Part shown: one piece after another, positions 52,124 to 62,195 of the stretch
How the letters are laid out: each line of letters opens with the position of its first letter
Position numbering within the stretch: position 1 is the stretch's first letter
Origin: Allolobophora icterica
Taxonomy: Eukaryota; Annelida; Clitellata; Crassiclitellata; Lumbricidae
DNA: 64,000 nt
Reading direction: 5' to 3'
NCBI GenBank assembly: GCA_963556255.1
Contig: OY744611.1
Span: forward strand, 129,001 to 193,000
Notes under the pieces: model-generated
Database searches by the model: none
Told to the model about the DNA's origin: nothing
What the model saw: only the letters and a program-made list of their open reading frames with translations
Made by a program: the position numbers and the translations under genes

Positions 52124-52225
52124 AGTAGTGTGGAGAGTAGCAGTGAGGAGAGCAGCAGTAGTGAGGAGAGTAGCAGTAGTGAGGAGAGTAGCAGTAGTGA
52201 GGAGAGTAGCAGTAGTGAGGAGAAT
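52005..52225. repeat. AGTAGCAGTAGTGAGGAG tandem array
   Basis: About a dozen 18-bp units encoding Ser-Ser-Ser-Ser-Glu-Glu. It runs through and beyond the stop of the SAP-like ORF. Confidence 0.9.
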
Positions 52226-52346
52226 ACCGGTTAGTCATAAGAATTTAAATAGATTTGGATAATTTCTATTTAAATTCTGCAATCTATGTATCGTAAATGT
52301 ATAATTGCACGACCTCCTCTGCTACAGTAATACTGATAAGCGATCG

Positions 52347-53411
52347 CTAATATCGCAAGAATGCCGCTGAAAAGTCTCTACCTAATATGTTTGTAGCGAT
52401 GGTCGAATAAACGAATATCTCGAGGTAATCGGTACCGGTTAAGGAAACTATGCTACTGCCCGTTGCGTTATTATACGAACCTCCCGTACCCCCTCCGCCC
52501 GCAATTTGCGTGTACGACACCCCATTCTTGTACAGGAAGACGTTACCATGAGCGGTATTATTAGAGTCACAAAATTCGATGTACGTCGTAACCATATAGT
52601 ATCCGGCTTTACCAGGAGTGAAACGAGTCATAGGTCTACTGGATCTATTATCGGTACTGAATCTTGTTGTTTCGAAAATAACTAGCGTATATTCTCTAGA
52701 ATGAATAGCTTGTCTAGTGGTAGTGTAAACGCTAAACGCGGGTCCGACTGCGGTCGTATCAACATATTTTTTAGTCGCTGCATCACCGTCACCGCTGGGA
52801 TCGCGTAGGCCTGTAATGTGCGCACCATGCATAAAGATGGGCTTATACACATTTATTTTAGACTGATCCGTTGACTTAACCATCTCTAAGACGGTTTCAT
52901 TATTTATTCTAAAACGAAATCCATCCGTCGATTGCGATGTAATTGGTTGGTTTAATCGGCCTTCTATTTTATTCGTTGTATTTCCTAACAATATATTAAA
53001 AACTTTATTTCCATCCAAATCCTTACATCCCATCGTCCGCGTAAGCTCACTACCGATGCTTAAGAATAGGTCGCCAGTCATGGTATCGCCGGTTTTAGAC
53101 ACTTTCGAAACAGTTCGTTCATCGACGTATTTCCTATTCGTTAAATGATTATCGCTGGACGGTAAATCGCTGCGATTCGTTATCAAATCAATGGCTTGTC
53201 CCCGACTTAGAGCCTCATCCATTCCCGCTTCCGAAGTGTTCGTTGTAGGTAAACCTCCAATGCTGTGACCGCTCATATTTAGATTTCCAGTCGCGGGGTT
53301 TGCTCCGTCCATTCGAAGGAAACTAGCATTTACTTGACTAAGAGTAACGCCTCCAGCAATTACTCTTTGCGTAGATCCGGAATCTGTTTGTCCAAATTTA
53401 TCGACAGGCAT
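52347..53411 (-). CDS. Fibre-like protein: phage tail-fibre repeats plus C1q-like head
   Basis: 354 codons, ATG after TTATAAATATAAA. N-terminal two-thirds holds tail-fibre-type repeats: NLNMSGHSIGGLPTTNTSEA, HLTNRKYVDERTVSKVSKTG, GDTMTGDLFL and GLRDPSGDGDAATKKYVDTT (the D-A-A-x-K-x-Y-V-D motif). The C-terminal about 130 residues (FSVYTTTRQAI, FTPGKAGYYMVTTYIEFCDS, GNVFLYKNG, LTGTDYLEIFVYST) have the C1q/TNF jelly-roll signature. Shape is a trimeric shaft with a receptor-binding head, like fibres of phages and adenoviruses. Minus strand, oppositely oriented to capsid genes. Unbroken. The receptor role is inferred. Confidence 0.75.
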   Translation of the reverse strand: MPVDKFGQTDSGSTQRVIAGGVTLSQVNASFLRMDGANPATGNLNMSGHSIGGLPTTNTSEAGMDEALSRGQAIDLITNRSDLPSSDNHLTNRKYVDERTVSKVSKTGDTMTGDLFLSIGSELTRTMGCKDLDGNKVFNILLGNTTNKIEGRLNQPITSQSTDGFRFRINNETVLEMVKSTDQSKINVYKPIFMHGAHITGLRDPSGDGDAATKKYVDTTAVGPAFSVYTTTRQAIHSREYTLVIFETTRFSTDNRSSRPMTRFTPGKAGYYMVTTYIEFCDSNNTAHGNVFLYKNGVSYTQIAGGGGTGGSYNNATGSSIVSLTGTDYLEIFVYSTIATNILGRDFSAAFLRY

Positions 53412-53431
53412 TTTATATTTATAATAATTTT

Positions 53432-53866
53432 TTAATGCAAGTCGTTAATAACTTCTTGAAACTCGCATCCGTCGTTCATCGTCTTCTTTAACACGTACAA
53501 ACACAAATGACCGCAAAACACTTCATTACCAGGCTGTATTCGTTCGCTGTTATAAAACACTGGGCGCCGTCAATACTTTAATAGTTCGGTAGGAGGAGGA
53601 AGACCGTAACTATCGAAATATATTTTCTCGTTACCGTTCTTTAAAAAATTACACCAGTGACTTCCTTCCCCATTAGAATCGTCTAGGTTCAATATCCCAC
53701 ACTCAATCCCTCTAGGTTTTTTCGGCAACTCGTCTCGTAAGAACACGCCTCTAAAATTCGGAATATTCAGCTTCTTCGCAGCATCCAATAATTCAAAATT
53801 CGTTAACGGTTGATTTGGAAGAACTACGCCTTCTACATCGATGTTTTTCACAGTTGCATAACTCAT
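53432..53866 (-). pseudogene. Adenain-like cysteine protease, one stop codon
   Basis: The ATG at 53866 follows TCTAATGTAAA. The first 98 codons give the N-terminal protease half: IPNFRGVFLRDELPKK, SHWCNFLK with the catalytic His, and YFDSYGLPPP with the Asp. A TGA at 53570-53572 interrupts. The same frame continues to a stop at 53432-53434 and carries a CGHLC motif, which fits the catalytic-Cys site of adenovirus-type proteases. The family processes capsid precursors. The stop would remove the nucleophile, so the copy is inactive unless suppressed. Confidence 0.8.
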
Positions 53867-53867
53867 T

Positions 53868-56800
53868 TTACATTAGACAATAATGTCCATATGCAAAAGT
53901 GTGGATGCCATCTTGCTGAATCACTCGTTTATCATCGTCGGCTGAAAGAGCCACCTTGTTGACTTCTTCGGTGTAGATTTCGTGAAGGTGGGATCGAATG
54001 ACATTCATCCTTCTCGATTGTTCTCTTCTCGTAAACACACACTCTTTGTAATCTTCGTGAGTTATCGTTTTCTTAACAACGTTCTTCTTCACGCCTTTAC
54101 ATTTCTTGTGGTCTACTCCAGCCATCTTGTACGAGTACAACTTCGATCTTAAACCTACAAACTCTTCGATCTGTTTTCCGCCCGCTTCATCTTTAAACAT
54201 ACCAATAACCTTTTTATTGATCCCAGTTTCTATACCGGATGGATGGTCCTTAGGATAGTCGCTAGTGTCGAACCTACTTCTAATGTCAGGAGCTATATCG
54301 GCGTAAAAATCGTCGGTCTTTATTTCATAAGCTAGAGAATCTGTATCCGTAAAAAGTAACTTTGCTCTATCTTCATACTTTTTCTTGATGTAATTATAAT
54401 GAAAGTCGTACATTATCGTCTTACTCAAGTCTAAAATACACATACCGAGATATATAGGCTTGTTGTAATATAGTTTCGTACGTTTCATATGAATAGCAAT
54501 TAGGTTTTCATCAAAAATGGTTCGAGTGTCGTAGCTCGTTTTCGCCGCTAGTTTTATAGCTTGCTTCTCGCTGGAAACTAGTTTTATGTCTACCCGAGAC
54601 TCTATGTTTTCGCACGTCTTCCCAAACACACTATTATTCATTAGTTTGAAAAAGTCTTTCTCGAAATCGTTGGTGGCTCTGGTCCTCAGGCTGGTATTTA
54701 GATCGATATATCTTTTCAGCCAGGCACTTTCTTCAAACTTAATTCCACGATGAATTTTGGTTATCTTCAAGCCTAGGCTTTCGTACAGCTTTAAAGTTTC
54801 GTAATGGACTATGTACTTTACTTTATCGTTCAGGTTTGGAATGAGTTTAGGCACAGTTGAAGATTCGGGTGTAATATTCTCAGGGGCAAGAGGATAGTTC
54901 TTGTGAAGGTCGTGTAAATCTCTATGATATTCCAAGTCCACTTCTAATATACTCGGCGTCGATCTCCAGTCGTTTAGCTCATCATTACCCATCCACTGGA
55001 ACCCGTGAGTTGGGTAGATTCTTACACATCGCCCATCCGTACAAATTGTTAGCATCCAAATAGGTTATAAATGATGAAGGCTTGCTGTCATCAAACGAGG
55101 GTATGTACTTATTGTTTGACTGCCCATAACGATGTGAAATTGTACTAACACCGCCTCTTATCCCGTGTTTAACCATTAGTATCATATCATAATCGCTCAA
55201 CAACTCCAACTCTACTCCAGTCAACTTTAATGCGGCGTCCCAAGCAAGACCCGGAGAAGTATAATACCAAGCGGGGTCTAGACCATAGTTCTCGCAGCAC
55301 ACGTCTCTAAAATTTTCAAACACGTCGGCGAGCAGGAGAACATCGGACATATTATATAAATTGTGGTATTCTCTAAACGTTTTAAATCCGAATTCATTCC
55401 ATACCACCCGTGCATGGTTGTAGTCTTCATCGCTAATGTCCGAGTCGTTAAGTCTTGAATAGAATGCCGACTTTGGTGGTAGTTCTGTTTCGTTCAGGCG
55501 ATCGGTGGAATCAACGTAATCGTAAGGATACGCTCCTTTTCTAAGCAAGAGATCGAGCTGATTACCAGAGTAGTGCTTGTTTATATTTTTACACTGGTCT
55601 TTGCTTAGGTTCCTCGATAAAGCGTCGAGACTCGAAGCCATAAATCGAAAACTATCGATGAAACGTAATTCACGTTTAACCTCTACTTCCTTATTTTCTT
55701 TACCCACAAACTTATCAACCACAACTTCTCTGCTAAATGAGATGTACTTTTCTTCGTTGCAAGGAATGCAGTTAATCTTTTCGTTATCATCGCCTCGTAA
55801 TTTCTTTACGAATAAATGACTGTCGTATCCGGATAAATTATGTAGCAGTACCGGGATAAACTTAGGGACTTTATAACGTAGATTACAAATGTTATGAGCG
55901 GCCCCTCTATATTTTCCAGTTAAATGACAGTGGTCTCGAACTCGATCATCGCCTAGTTCGCCTTCGCAAATGTGGCAAACAGTAGCCGAGTCGTATAGCT
56001 CCTTGTCTTTCTGCCCGAATATCATGTCTTTTGGAAATTTAAATCGCTTGTAAATATCTTTTATATCGTCTATAAGAGTGTCTATAAATATCTGCGCTAC
56101 ATCATCACCTTCGTTCTTCGCTGTGAACATTACGGGGGCTCGCGAATACAAGTCATCATCAAAACATTTTATGTAATAACAGAAAGAACTTGGAACGTGT
56201 TTTTGGTATTTGTTGGTGTAGGACGTGTTGGGATCTGGTTGACAAGTGTCTATAGGTTTAACCCTCAGGCTACCAAGGTTTTTTTGTGACATCGGCTACC
56301 AAGGGGGGGGGGTGGTTACCACCCCCCCTGGAATTTCGTGTTTGGTTTAAGATATCATATCATGTAATACAGCATTTGATTCAGCATTCATTTCTGAAAA
56401 GAATGGTATATTTAGTTGTAAAATATATGAATGCATCTCGAAATTATATAGTTTTTAACAAAGGCACCGGTCCATTTAACGATATATGATATTATCCCAC
56501 ACAATTTGTACTATTTGGATAAAAAGATATAAATGATGTGTGTTTTGAAAATGAACTATGTATCCAAGAATATTCTAAATATAATAAATATAATGAGGCT
56601 TAAATTTCAACAATACAAACTATTCCAAAGTCTGTTTTAGTTACAGGCAATACCTAAAGGCGTGCAGCTATGTCAACATGAAACAAGAAATTATGTAATT
56701 ATGTAATTTTTCCCGGCAGTCAAAAACGTCAGTGGTCCTTGCAGTTATTGCAAGTTACTTTCATTGTTTTGTGCGAATGCTTCCTGCAAACCGGCTTCTT

Positions 56801-58661
56801 GAACACTTCACAGCACTGCTTTACTCTGTTAGTATTCTGCTTCAACTGTTTATAGCCCTTACCCATACCCAACCATATCGGTTTACGTTGTGATGTTGCA
56901 ACAGTGATTTTCACACTGAAAAAGCGTATTATTATTCATTATGATCACTTCCGGTTATCAAAAGACAAACAACTAAGAACCAAATATATCCCTACATTCC
57001 CTCTAAAGAATGGCATAGTTGTTTCTCTTCCAGAAAGAATAATGAATACCTTTATAGTCGACAACAGCTAACAGCTGACAAGAGAAATTCCTGATTTCGT
57101 AAGTGGTACCTAGGCTATATCGGGTATAACTTTTTTATGGCGTGGGATATCATCACGACTTTTACCTCAAAATTTGCGGAAATGGACCCCCTACAGCTAC
57201 CTAAAATGTCAAAATTATATTCCATGTGCTAAAAAAAAATTTCCAGAAAAACGTAGGGGGGTGGTAACCACCCCCCCCCCCTTGGTAGCCCGAGGGTTAA
57301 TAAAACTTTCGAAATCGGCGTACACTACAAAGGGGTCTCTCATCTTTCTATAATAATTTTTAAAACTCAACATAGTTCCCGGTTCTGGAAGTTCTATCTT
57401 TTGAGCTTCGTGTTGGGAACAGTACTCGGTGTGTTTGTGTAGTGAATCTTTTCTACTGAATCCTGTTAAGCATCTTTTACAATAGTGCATCGAAGTGTGT
57501 GAGTTTTCTCTATGAACCGCCATCAGTCTGTTGAAATTCTTTATCCAACAATAATGCTTCTTTTCTCCACCAGAAATGAGTAATAGATCTACACACCTAT
57601 CGTTCTCATGCTTTGATAAATATAGTGGGAACAGGTTAACATCTTTCTCATAACCAAAAACATTAATACTAACATTATTATTTCTCTCAAACTTACTTAT
57701 CACATTAGCATCCGCTGCTACTGGGAATTCGATGCCGGACCAATTAAGTTCCTCAGACTGCTTGATTAATTCTTTCGTAATTCTTTCTGAATCTCTCACA
57801 ACAGGAGAAACACTTGAAACATTCTTCGTCTTCGTTCTTCATATTAATAATTCCCTTTTTACTCGCCAAACATTTCGGTAGTGGAATGTAAGAACTACCT
57901 TTCAGCGGTTTATAAACAACGGTGTTGATTTCTAATTTTTGAACCGCTCTGAGTCTCCAGTTACTACCACGCATCTGGAAGGTAGCCATCGACTCAATAA
58001 TTTTATCTTTCGCGTTGTTATAAATTTCACTTACATCGGTGGAGTCTAGAATCACCTCAGTCCTTGAAACGAATGGAAAATCTTTAGCATCTACTTCTCC
58101 AGTCTTCATATCAACACGCTCCATTGTGCAGGTAAGGACAAAGTTGGTCTTTGTCTGACGATTTTTCAACAACAAGTCGACTGCCTGTGCTCGAACGGTG
58201 TTAAGAAAAGATGTGGCATCGATGCCCTTAGCTCCCTCTACCGTGTATTGTTTCGTGAAGCCCTTAATAGCTGAAGCCGATTGATGAATTTCAAACTTTG
58301 GTTTATTAATTATTTTCCTAAAATATGAAGTAATTTTTTTTTGCATTACCCCAAATTTCTCCTTTACGATTTTCATCGGTTGCTTAGGTATGTTCCTTTC
58401 AATCGCCTTAGCACATTTATTAATCGCTGACATAGTTTTGTTGTATACTTTTCTTGCTGTTGAGATTGGCGCGGGTGTTTGTGTTGGGATTTCAACCCGC
58501 AAACTGGTATTAGGTGCAAAATGTGAGGGAATTAGTGTTTGGGTCTCGTTAGCTTCAATTTTAGCAATCAACTCCGCTTTCCGCAGTCTCGTATATCCAA
58601 CCAAGCCGCTCTGCTTGGAGATTTTTCTTAATTCAATAACAGTTTTCTTCGAGTATTCCAT
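53868..58661 (-). pseudogene. Protein-primed DNA polymerase B with N-terminal SAP-like domain
   Basis: Minus-strand pieces, in order: 58661-57753 (SAP-like KKTVIELRKISKQSG, then LKGSSYIPLPKCLASKKGII, the N-terminal polymerase domain), 57799-57215 (CKRCLTGFSRKDSLHKHTEYC finger, VVYADFESF Exo I), 56292-54985 (HNH/EndoVII-like VRDHCHLTGKYRGAAHNIC, HNLSGYDSH Exo II, YNMSDVLLLADVFENF Exo III, YLDANNLYGWAM palm motif A) and 55055-53868 (NSVFGKTCEN motif B, FTDTDSLAYEI motif C). It is broken by frameshifts near 57800 and 55020 and by a 1-kb piggyBac-like insert. Normally it replicates the linear genome from a terminal protein. This copy is dead. Confidence 0.92.
56262..57296. mobile_element. piggyBac-like MITE inside polymerase B
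   Basis: TTAA at 56258-56261 and 57297-57300. Ends CCCTCAGGCTACCAAGG and CCTTGGTAGCCCGAGGG are inverted repeats. Long G/C runs form a near-palindrome (GGGGTGGTTACCACCCC) near each end. It contains no transposase; the short frame at 56729-56914 has no support. The polymerase frames on the two sides are in phase across one TTAA, so it inserted into an otherwise open region. Confidence 0.9.
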
Positions 58662-58723
58662 TTTATGTTGGGATGTTATGTCTTTAAGCTGTTTTTAAGA
58701 AAATATTTTCTTACATTTGTGGA

Positions 58724-58917
58724 CTATAGGCTCGTGCACGCAGGATTAGCGTGTACCGAGAACTCGGTTGGTTTTATTTGACCCATGTCTATAGGCTCGT
58801 GCACGCTGAGGATTTTTTATCCTGTGCTATAGGATAAAAACTGTTTTTGAACCTACTAGGAGGGGATTTGAACCTAGGACTGGTCAAAATCGCCAGCTAC
58901 TAACATTCCCTACTACT
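58724..58917. repeat. Terminal inverted repeat, right end of copy A
   Basis: From CTATAGGCTCGTGCACGCAG to CTACTACT at 58917. Contains the ATAGGCTCGTGCACGC motif twice. The outer 127 bp match copy B nearly perfectly. Followed by ATCCTT. Confidence 0.92.
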
Positions 58918-59450
58918 ATCCTTGGCAACGAGAAAAACATTTTTTATTTGTTGACCAGTGTAATGTACAGTTAAGCACAGATCTGTCATGGAAATTTGGC
59001 GTCTCGTTCGATGTCGGTGTAGTCGAAATAGAAAACCGTCGGACCGTGAATAAACAGAAAGCACGCCGATAAAATTCGAATGGATTGCCGGCTGAAAGGT
59101 CAAGCCAAAAATGAATGTTCAACGTATGCCGAACGCTCAACCAGCGTAGTGGAATCAGCCGTCACACGTCACCTTACGTCTATGGTAGGTTTCTTGTGAA
59201 TGTTCGTGCATTCATTCATTCTGAGATTTTATGTAGCGCTTCTTCAAGAGACCTACTAAAACATAATTGAATTGAGATGAGTAGGCCTACCATATGCGGC
59301 TATACGAACGAATACGATGCACGAAATAATGCTGTACACAATTTAAGCTCCCAAGGTCGACCGCACATCGCTCGCCTAGTCGACCCAGTGCGATCGATTT
59401 TCAACCCGCCTAGGCCTACTATTTTCAAATCAGACACACTGGCACTAAAC
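58918..59450. other. Host flank, no gene recognised
   Basis: Begins with ATCCTT, the right target-site sequence of the Polinton. Short frames on both strands lack support. Confidence 0.4.
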
Positions 59451-59451
59451 T

Positions 59452-59583
59452 ATTTATTTTTAGTTAAACTGAAACTTTTTTCCAACGAAAAAATAGTTTT
59501 ACTAAAGTTGGCAACTGATTTTGAAAATTAGATAACTAAACTAAAAAAGTAGTTAAACTTTTTCCAACTTTTTTCCAACTTTT
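59452..59583. repeat. AT-rich TTAGTTAAACT repeat, copy 1
   Basis: Contains TTTTAGTTAAACTGAAACTT, AAAGTTGGCAACTGATTTTG and repeated TTTTTTCCAACTT; related to 62050-62195. Confidence 0.6.
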
Positions 59584-59693
59584 CACGACAAACATTTTTA
59601 CAGGAACATAGGTTAATTGAAGTGTAATAATGCAAAGCGTCAATGACAATTTCACCTTCAAACTATGCAATGTGTACTGTTCTAGCATACAGA

Positions 59694-61895
59694 TTAGGGT
59701 GCATCGAAAAAATTTTTTTTTAAAAAGAATATTCTAATAGTTGCCGATAGGTGCCTTTTGTACTGCTTAATTAGCAGGTAAATTTTGGAATTTTTTGGAT
59801 AAGTTCTTGAGGTGCCCCAAGGACCCTAAAGTGTTCATGATTTGAAGGCTTCGGAGCTCTGCATTTAACGTAATTTGTTGTACGACAAACTAATGTATGC
59901 ATAGCTTTAAGGAGTTCTGTTGATCTTTTAGTAGGTAGGTGGCAATTCATTCGAGTTCCTAAAGATGAGCAGGAGTTTATAACTGACCAGAGAACAGTAA
60001 GGTTGATGTTTATCAACAATGTCGACAAACTTACAATAAATAAGGTTGTTAGCAAGCAGAAAAGAAAAGCTAAGCAAGGTCGACGATTCGAAATATATTG
60101 CAAGTTGTTATGTGGAGTGAAGGTCATGGATGTTAATGATGACTCAGTAGACGATGCTGAATCTAGTTTGGATACCGGCAGGTCAAACACTTGCAATCAA
60201 CCAGATGATGTAACTAAAGATCATAATTATTGTATAATATGGTAGAAATCAACTTGTGATTAACCTGAATCGAACGTTATAGGCTAGTCAAGAGAATTAT
60301 TTTCGTAGTAGACTACCAACATTAGCTTAAGCCTGTGATCAATATGGTGTTTCACACAGAGCAGCTGCTGATATAACACCTGCGGTGCTGCAGGATTTCG
60401 GTGTTATATGTGATGTTGATTCGTCAATGTTATTGACCAAAATAAAGTTAGACGTGACAATAAAATAAGCGTGACGAGCTGGAAGACTTGAACAACGTAG
60501 CTGATTTACACGCTTTAGTTTTTGATGGTCGAAAAGATAAAATTCGAGTACAGAATTCAAGGAAGGAAATAAGTACTATCGACGAGTTGTTATCGAGGAA
60601 CACTTATGGTTGGTGAAGAAAACGGGTTTGACTTACGTCGGACATGTATCCTCACGGTTGGATCAGCCTTGCAAAATTGTTAACCACATCGGAGCATCTA
60701 CTTTCACTACATACATCGCCAGCATTTCAAGCTCTAGGCCTACTGTTGGTCTGCAACTGGCAGCTGCCAATGTACAATTACAATATTCTATTCGCAGTAG
60801 GGCCTGCTGTTGTCAACCACCGTAAGTGATTCAATGCTCCAGGGTCTTTTTAGATATATTTAACGGGCACTAGCCTCTGACGACCGCGTTACTAATGTCC
60901 CACAAATACTGGCGGCCACTACTTAGGTCAGTTAAAGTTGCAGCTGGCAAATCCAATTCAATTTTATCAAAGAACACTACTGGTAACTGTTTACACGTTA
61001 ATAATCTATTACCAATTGGTTCAGAGAAAGCACAACGACTGCTTGTTGCTCCATTTTAACTCATGACTGTACGAAAATTTGAAAGCTGGGAAAGCGTCAT
61101 ATCCTGAAAGCTAGGAAACTGTACGGTCATGAATTCGAAATTCGTTGTTCCCGTGTTAAAGTTTGATTTATCTGATGACACTGAACTCATTGACTGACAG
61201 ATATGCGTAGCAGAACACCACTAACATTGGAGGTATCTGATGAAGAAATGATGCAATTTGTAGAGACGCACCCAGCACAGAAGTTCGACTTCCCTAGATT
61301 CTCTTGCACTCATAGGCACTGGAGGGTTATGCTAAAGTAGAGACTAAGGCTTCAGCTGCAGTCTGCGGCATCAAAGCCAGGAACGGTTTCATAGGAACAA
61401 GATTGGAATCCAGGCAAATAATGCCGACTTTTAACACTAAGAAAGAATATCGCATAGCCTGACTACTTAGGCCTACTTGCATTAATGGGATAAGACTACT
61501 ACAGAAACTGTAGTTTACCGCCACTGTAGTTTAAAATCAACTCACTGTTTCATCATTGGTGTAATTGACACAGTGATGGAATAATATACCTAATATGTTT
61601 TACCAGTATTACATTCTACTTATCAAGTCAAGTCAAAGTAGTTTATTAGAGCAGAACATACACCAGATTCATACTGTAGTAGCTTGTTTTTCTGGACATT
61701 ACTCCTTGCATAACATGGGCAAATACTGTGGGTCTAATATCAAAACTTCAAGGTCATTGGGGCACCTCAAGGTCATGTGCTAAATTGGTGAAATTGCACC
61801 AGAATATTGTTGACATCAATTGGCACCTACTTTGCACTATTAGAAATAAAAATGAGAAAACTTTTTTTTCTCCCATTACGATCGATGCACCCTAA
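59694..61895 (+). mobile_element. 2.2-kb decayed DNA transposon, superfamily unassigned
   Basis: Ends TTAGGGTGCATCGA and TCGATGCACCCTAA, a perfect 14-bp inverted repeat. TACAGA lies on both sides (59688-59693 and 61896-61901), a 6-bp duplication. Inside is a broken plus-strand protein remnant at 59980-60830. Confidence 0.82.
59980..60830 (+). pseudogene. Broken protein remnant within the 2.2-kb transposon
   Basis: Plus frames give INNVDKLTINKVVSKQKRKA, HRAAADITPAVLQDFGVICD and KKTGLTYVGHVSSRLDQPCK. I recall similar TVGH and LQDFG blocks in multicopy invertebrate genes, but I cannot name the family. Several stops and shifts break it. Confidence 0.4.
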
Positions 61896-62049
61896 TACAG
61901 ATACAGGCATAGTGTAAGTAGGTCCCTAGTATATGAATTTGAAAACACAGGCTGTTAATGCTAAAACCATGCAGTGTTAATCAATCAGTTTCGCGTTGAG
62001 TTGTTGATAGTGTTCTATTTTCATTGCGGGAAATAGTTGCGTATTGCTA

Positions 62050-62195
62050 ATTTTTTTAGTTACACTTTTTAGTTAGCAACTAAAATTTTTACTTAAACTA
62101 TGGTTTTTACTAAACTATATTTTTTAGTTAAACGTCATTCTTAACTAAAAAGTTTTAGTTAAACTAAAAGTTGGCAACTTTTTAGTTAACTACTA
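62050..62195. repeat. AT-rich TTAGTTAAACT repeat, copy 2
   Basis: TTTTTAGTTAGCAACTAAAA, TTTTTAGTTAAACGTCATTC and AAAGTTGGCAACTTTTTAGT; shares motifs with 59452-59583 on the other side of the 2.2-kb transposon. Confidence 0.6.

Larger units (their letters stand above)
42635..58917. mobile_element. Polinton/adintovirus-like element, copy A (near-complete, decayed)
   Basis: About 16.3 kb bounded by inverted repeats (42652-42826 and 58724-58917), perhaps starting at AGTAGTAG 42635. It encodes integrase, PLA2-like protein, ATPase, penton-like and major capsid proteins, fibre-like protein, adenain-like protease, protein-primed polymerase B and conserved Polinton accessory proteins. Early left-side genes point both ways, capsid genes are on plus, and fibre, protease and polymerase on minus. 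Polintons make 6-bp duplications; GAAGCC on the left does not match ATCCTT on the right, so the left end may belong to another insertion. Confidence 0.9.

Noticed and set aside
35579..58917. Assembly error as the full explanation for the mirrored Polinton arms
   Set aside because: The arms differ by several independent indels (ATPase-penton deletion, integrase extra T, PLA2 frameshift), so they are distinct copies. The inversion itself could still be a misassembly.
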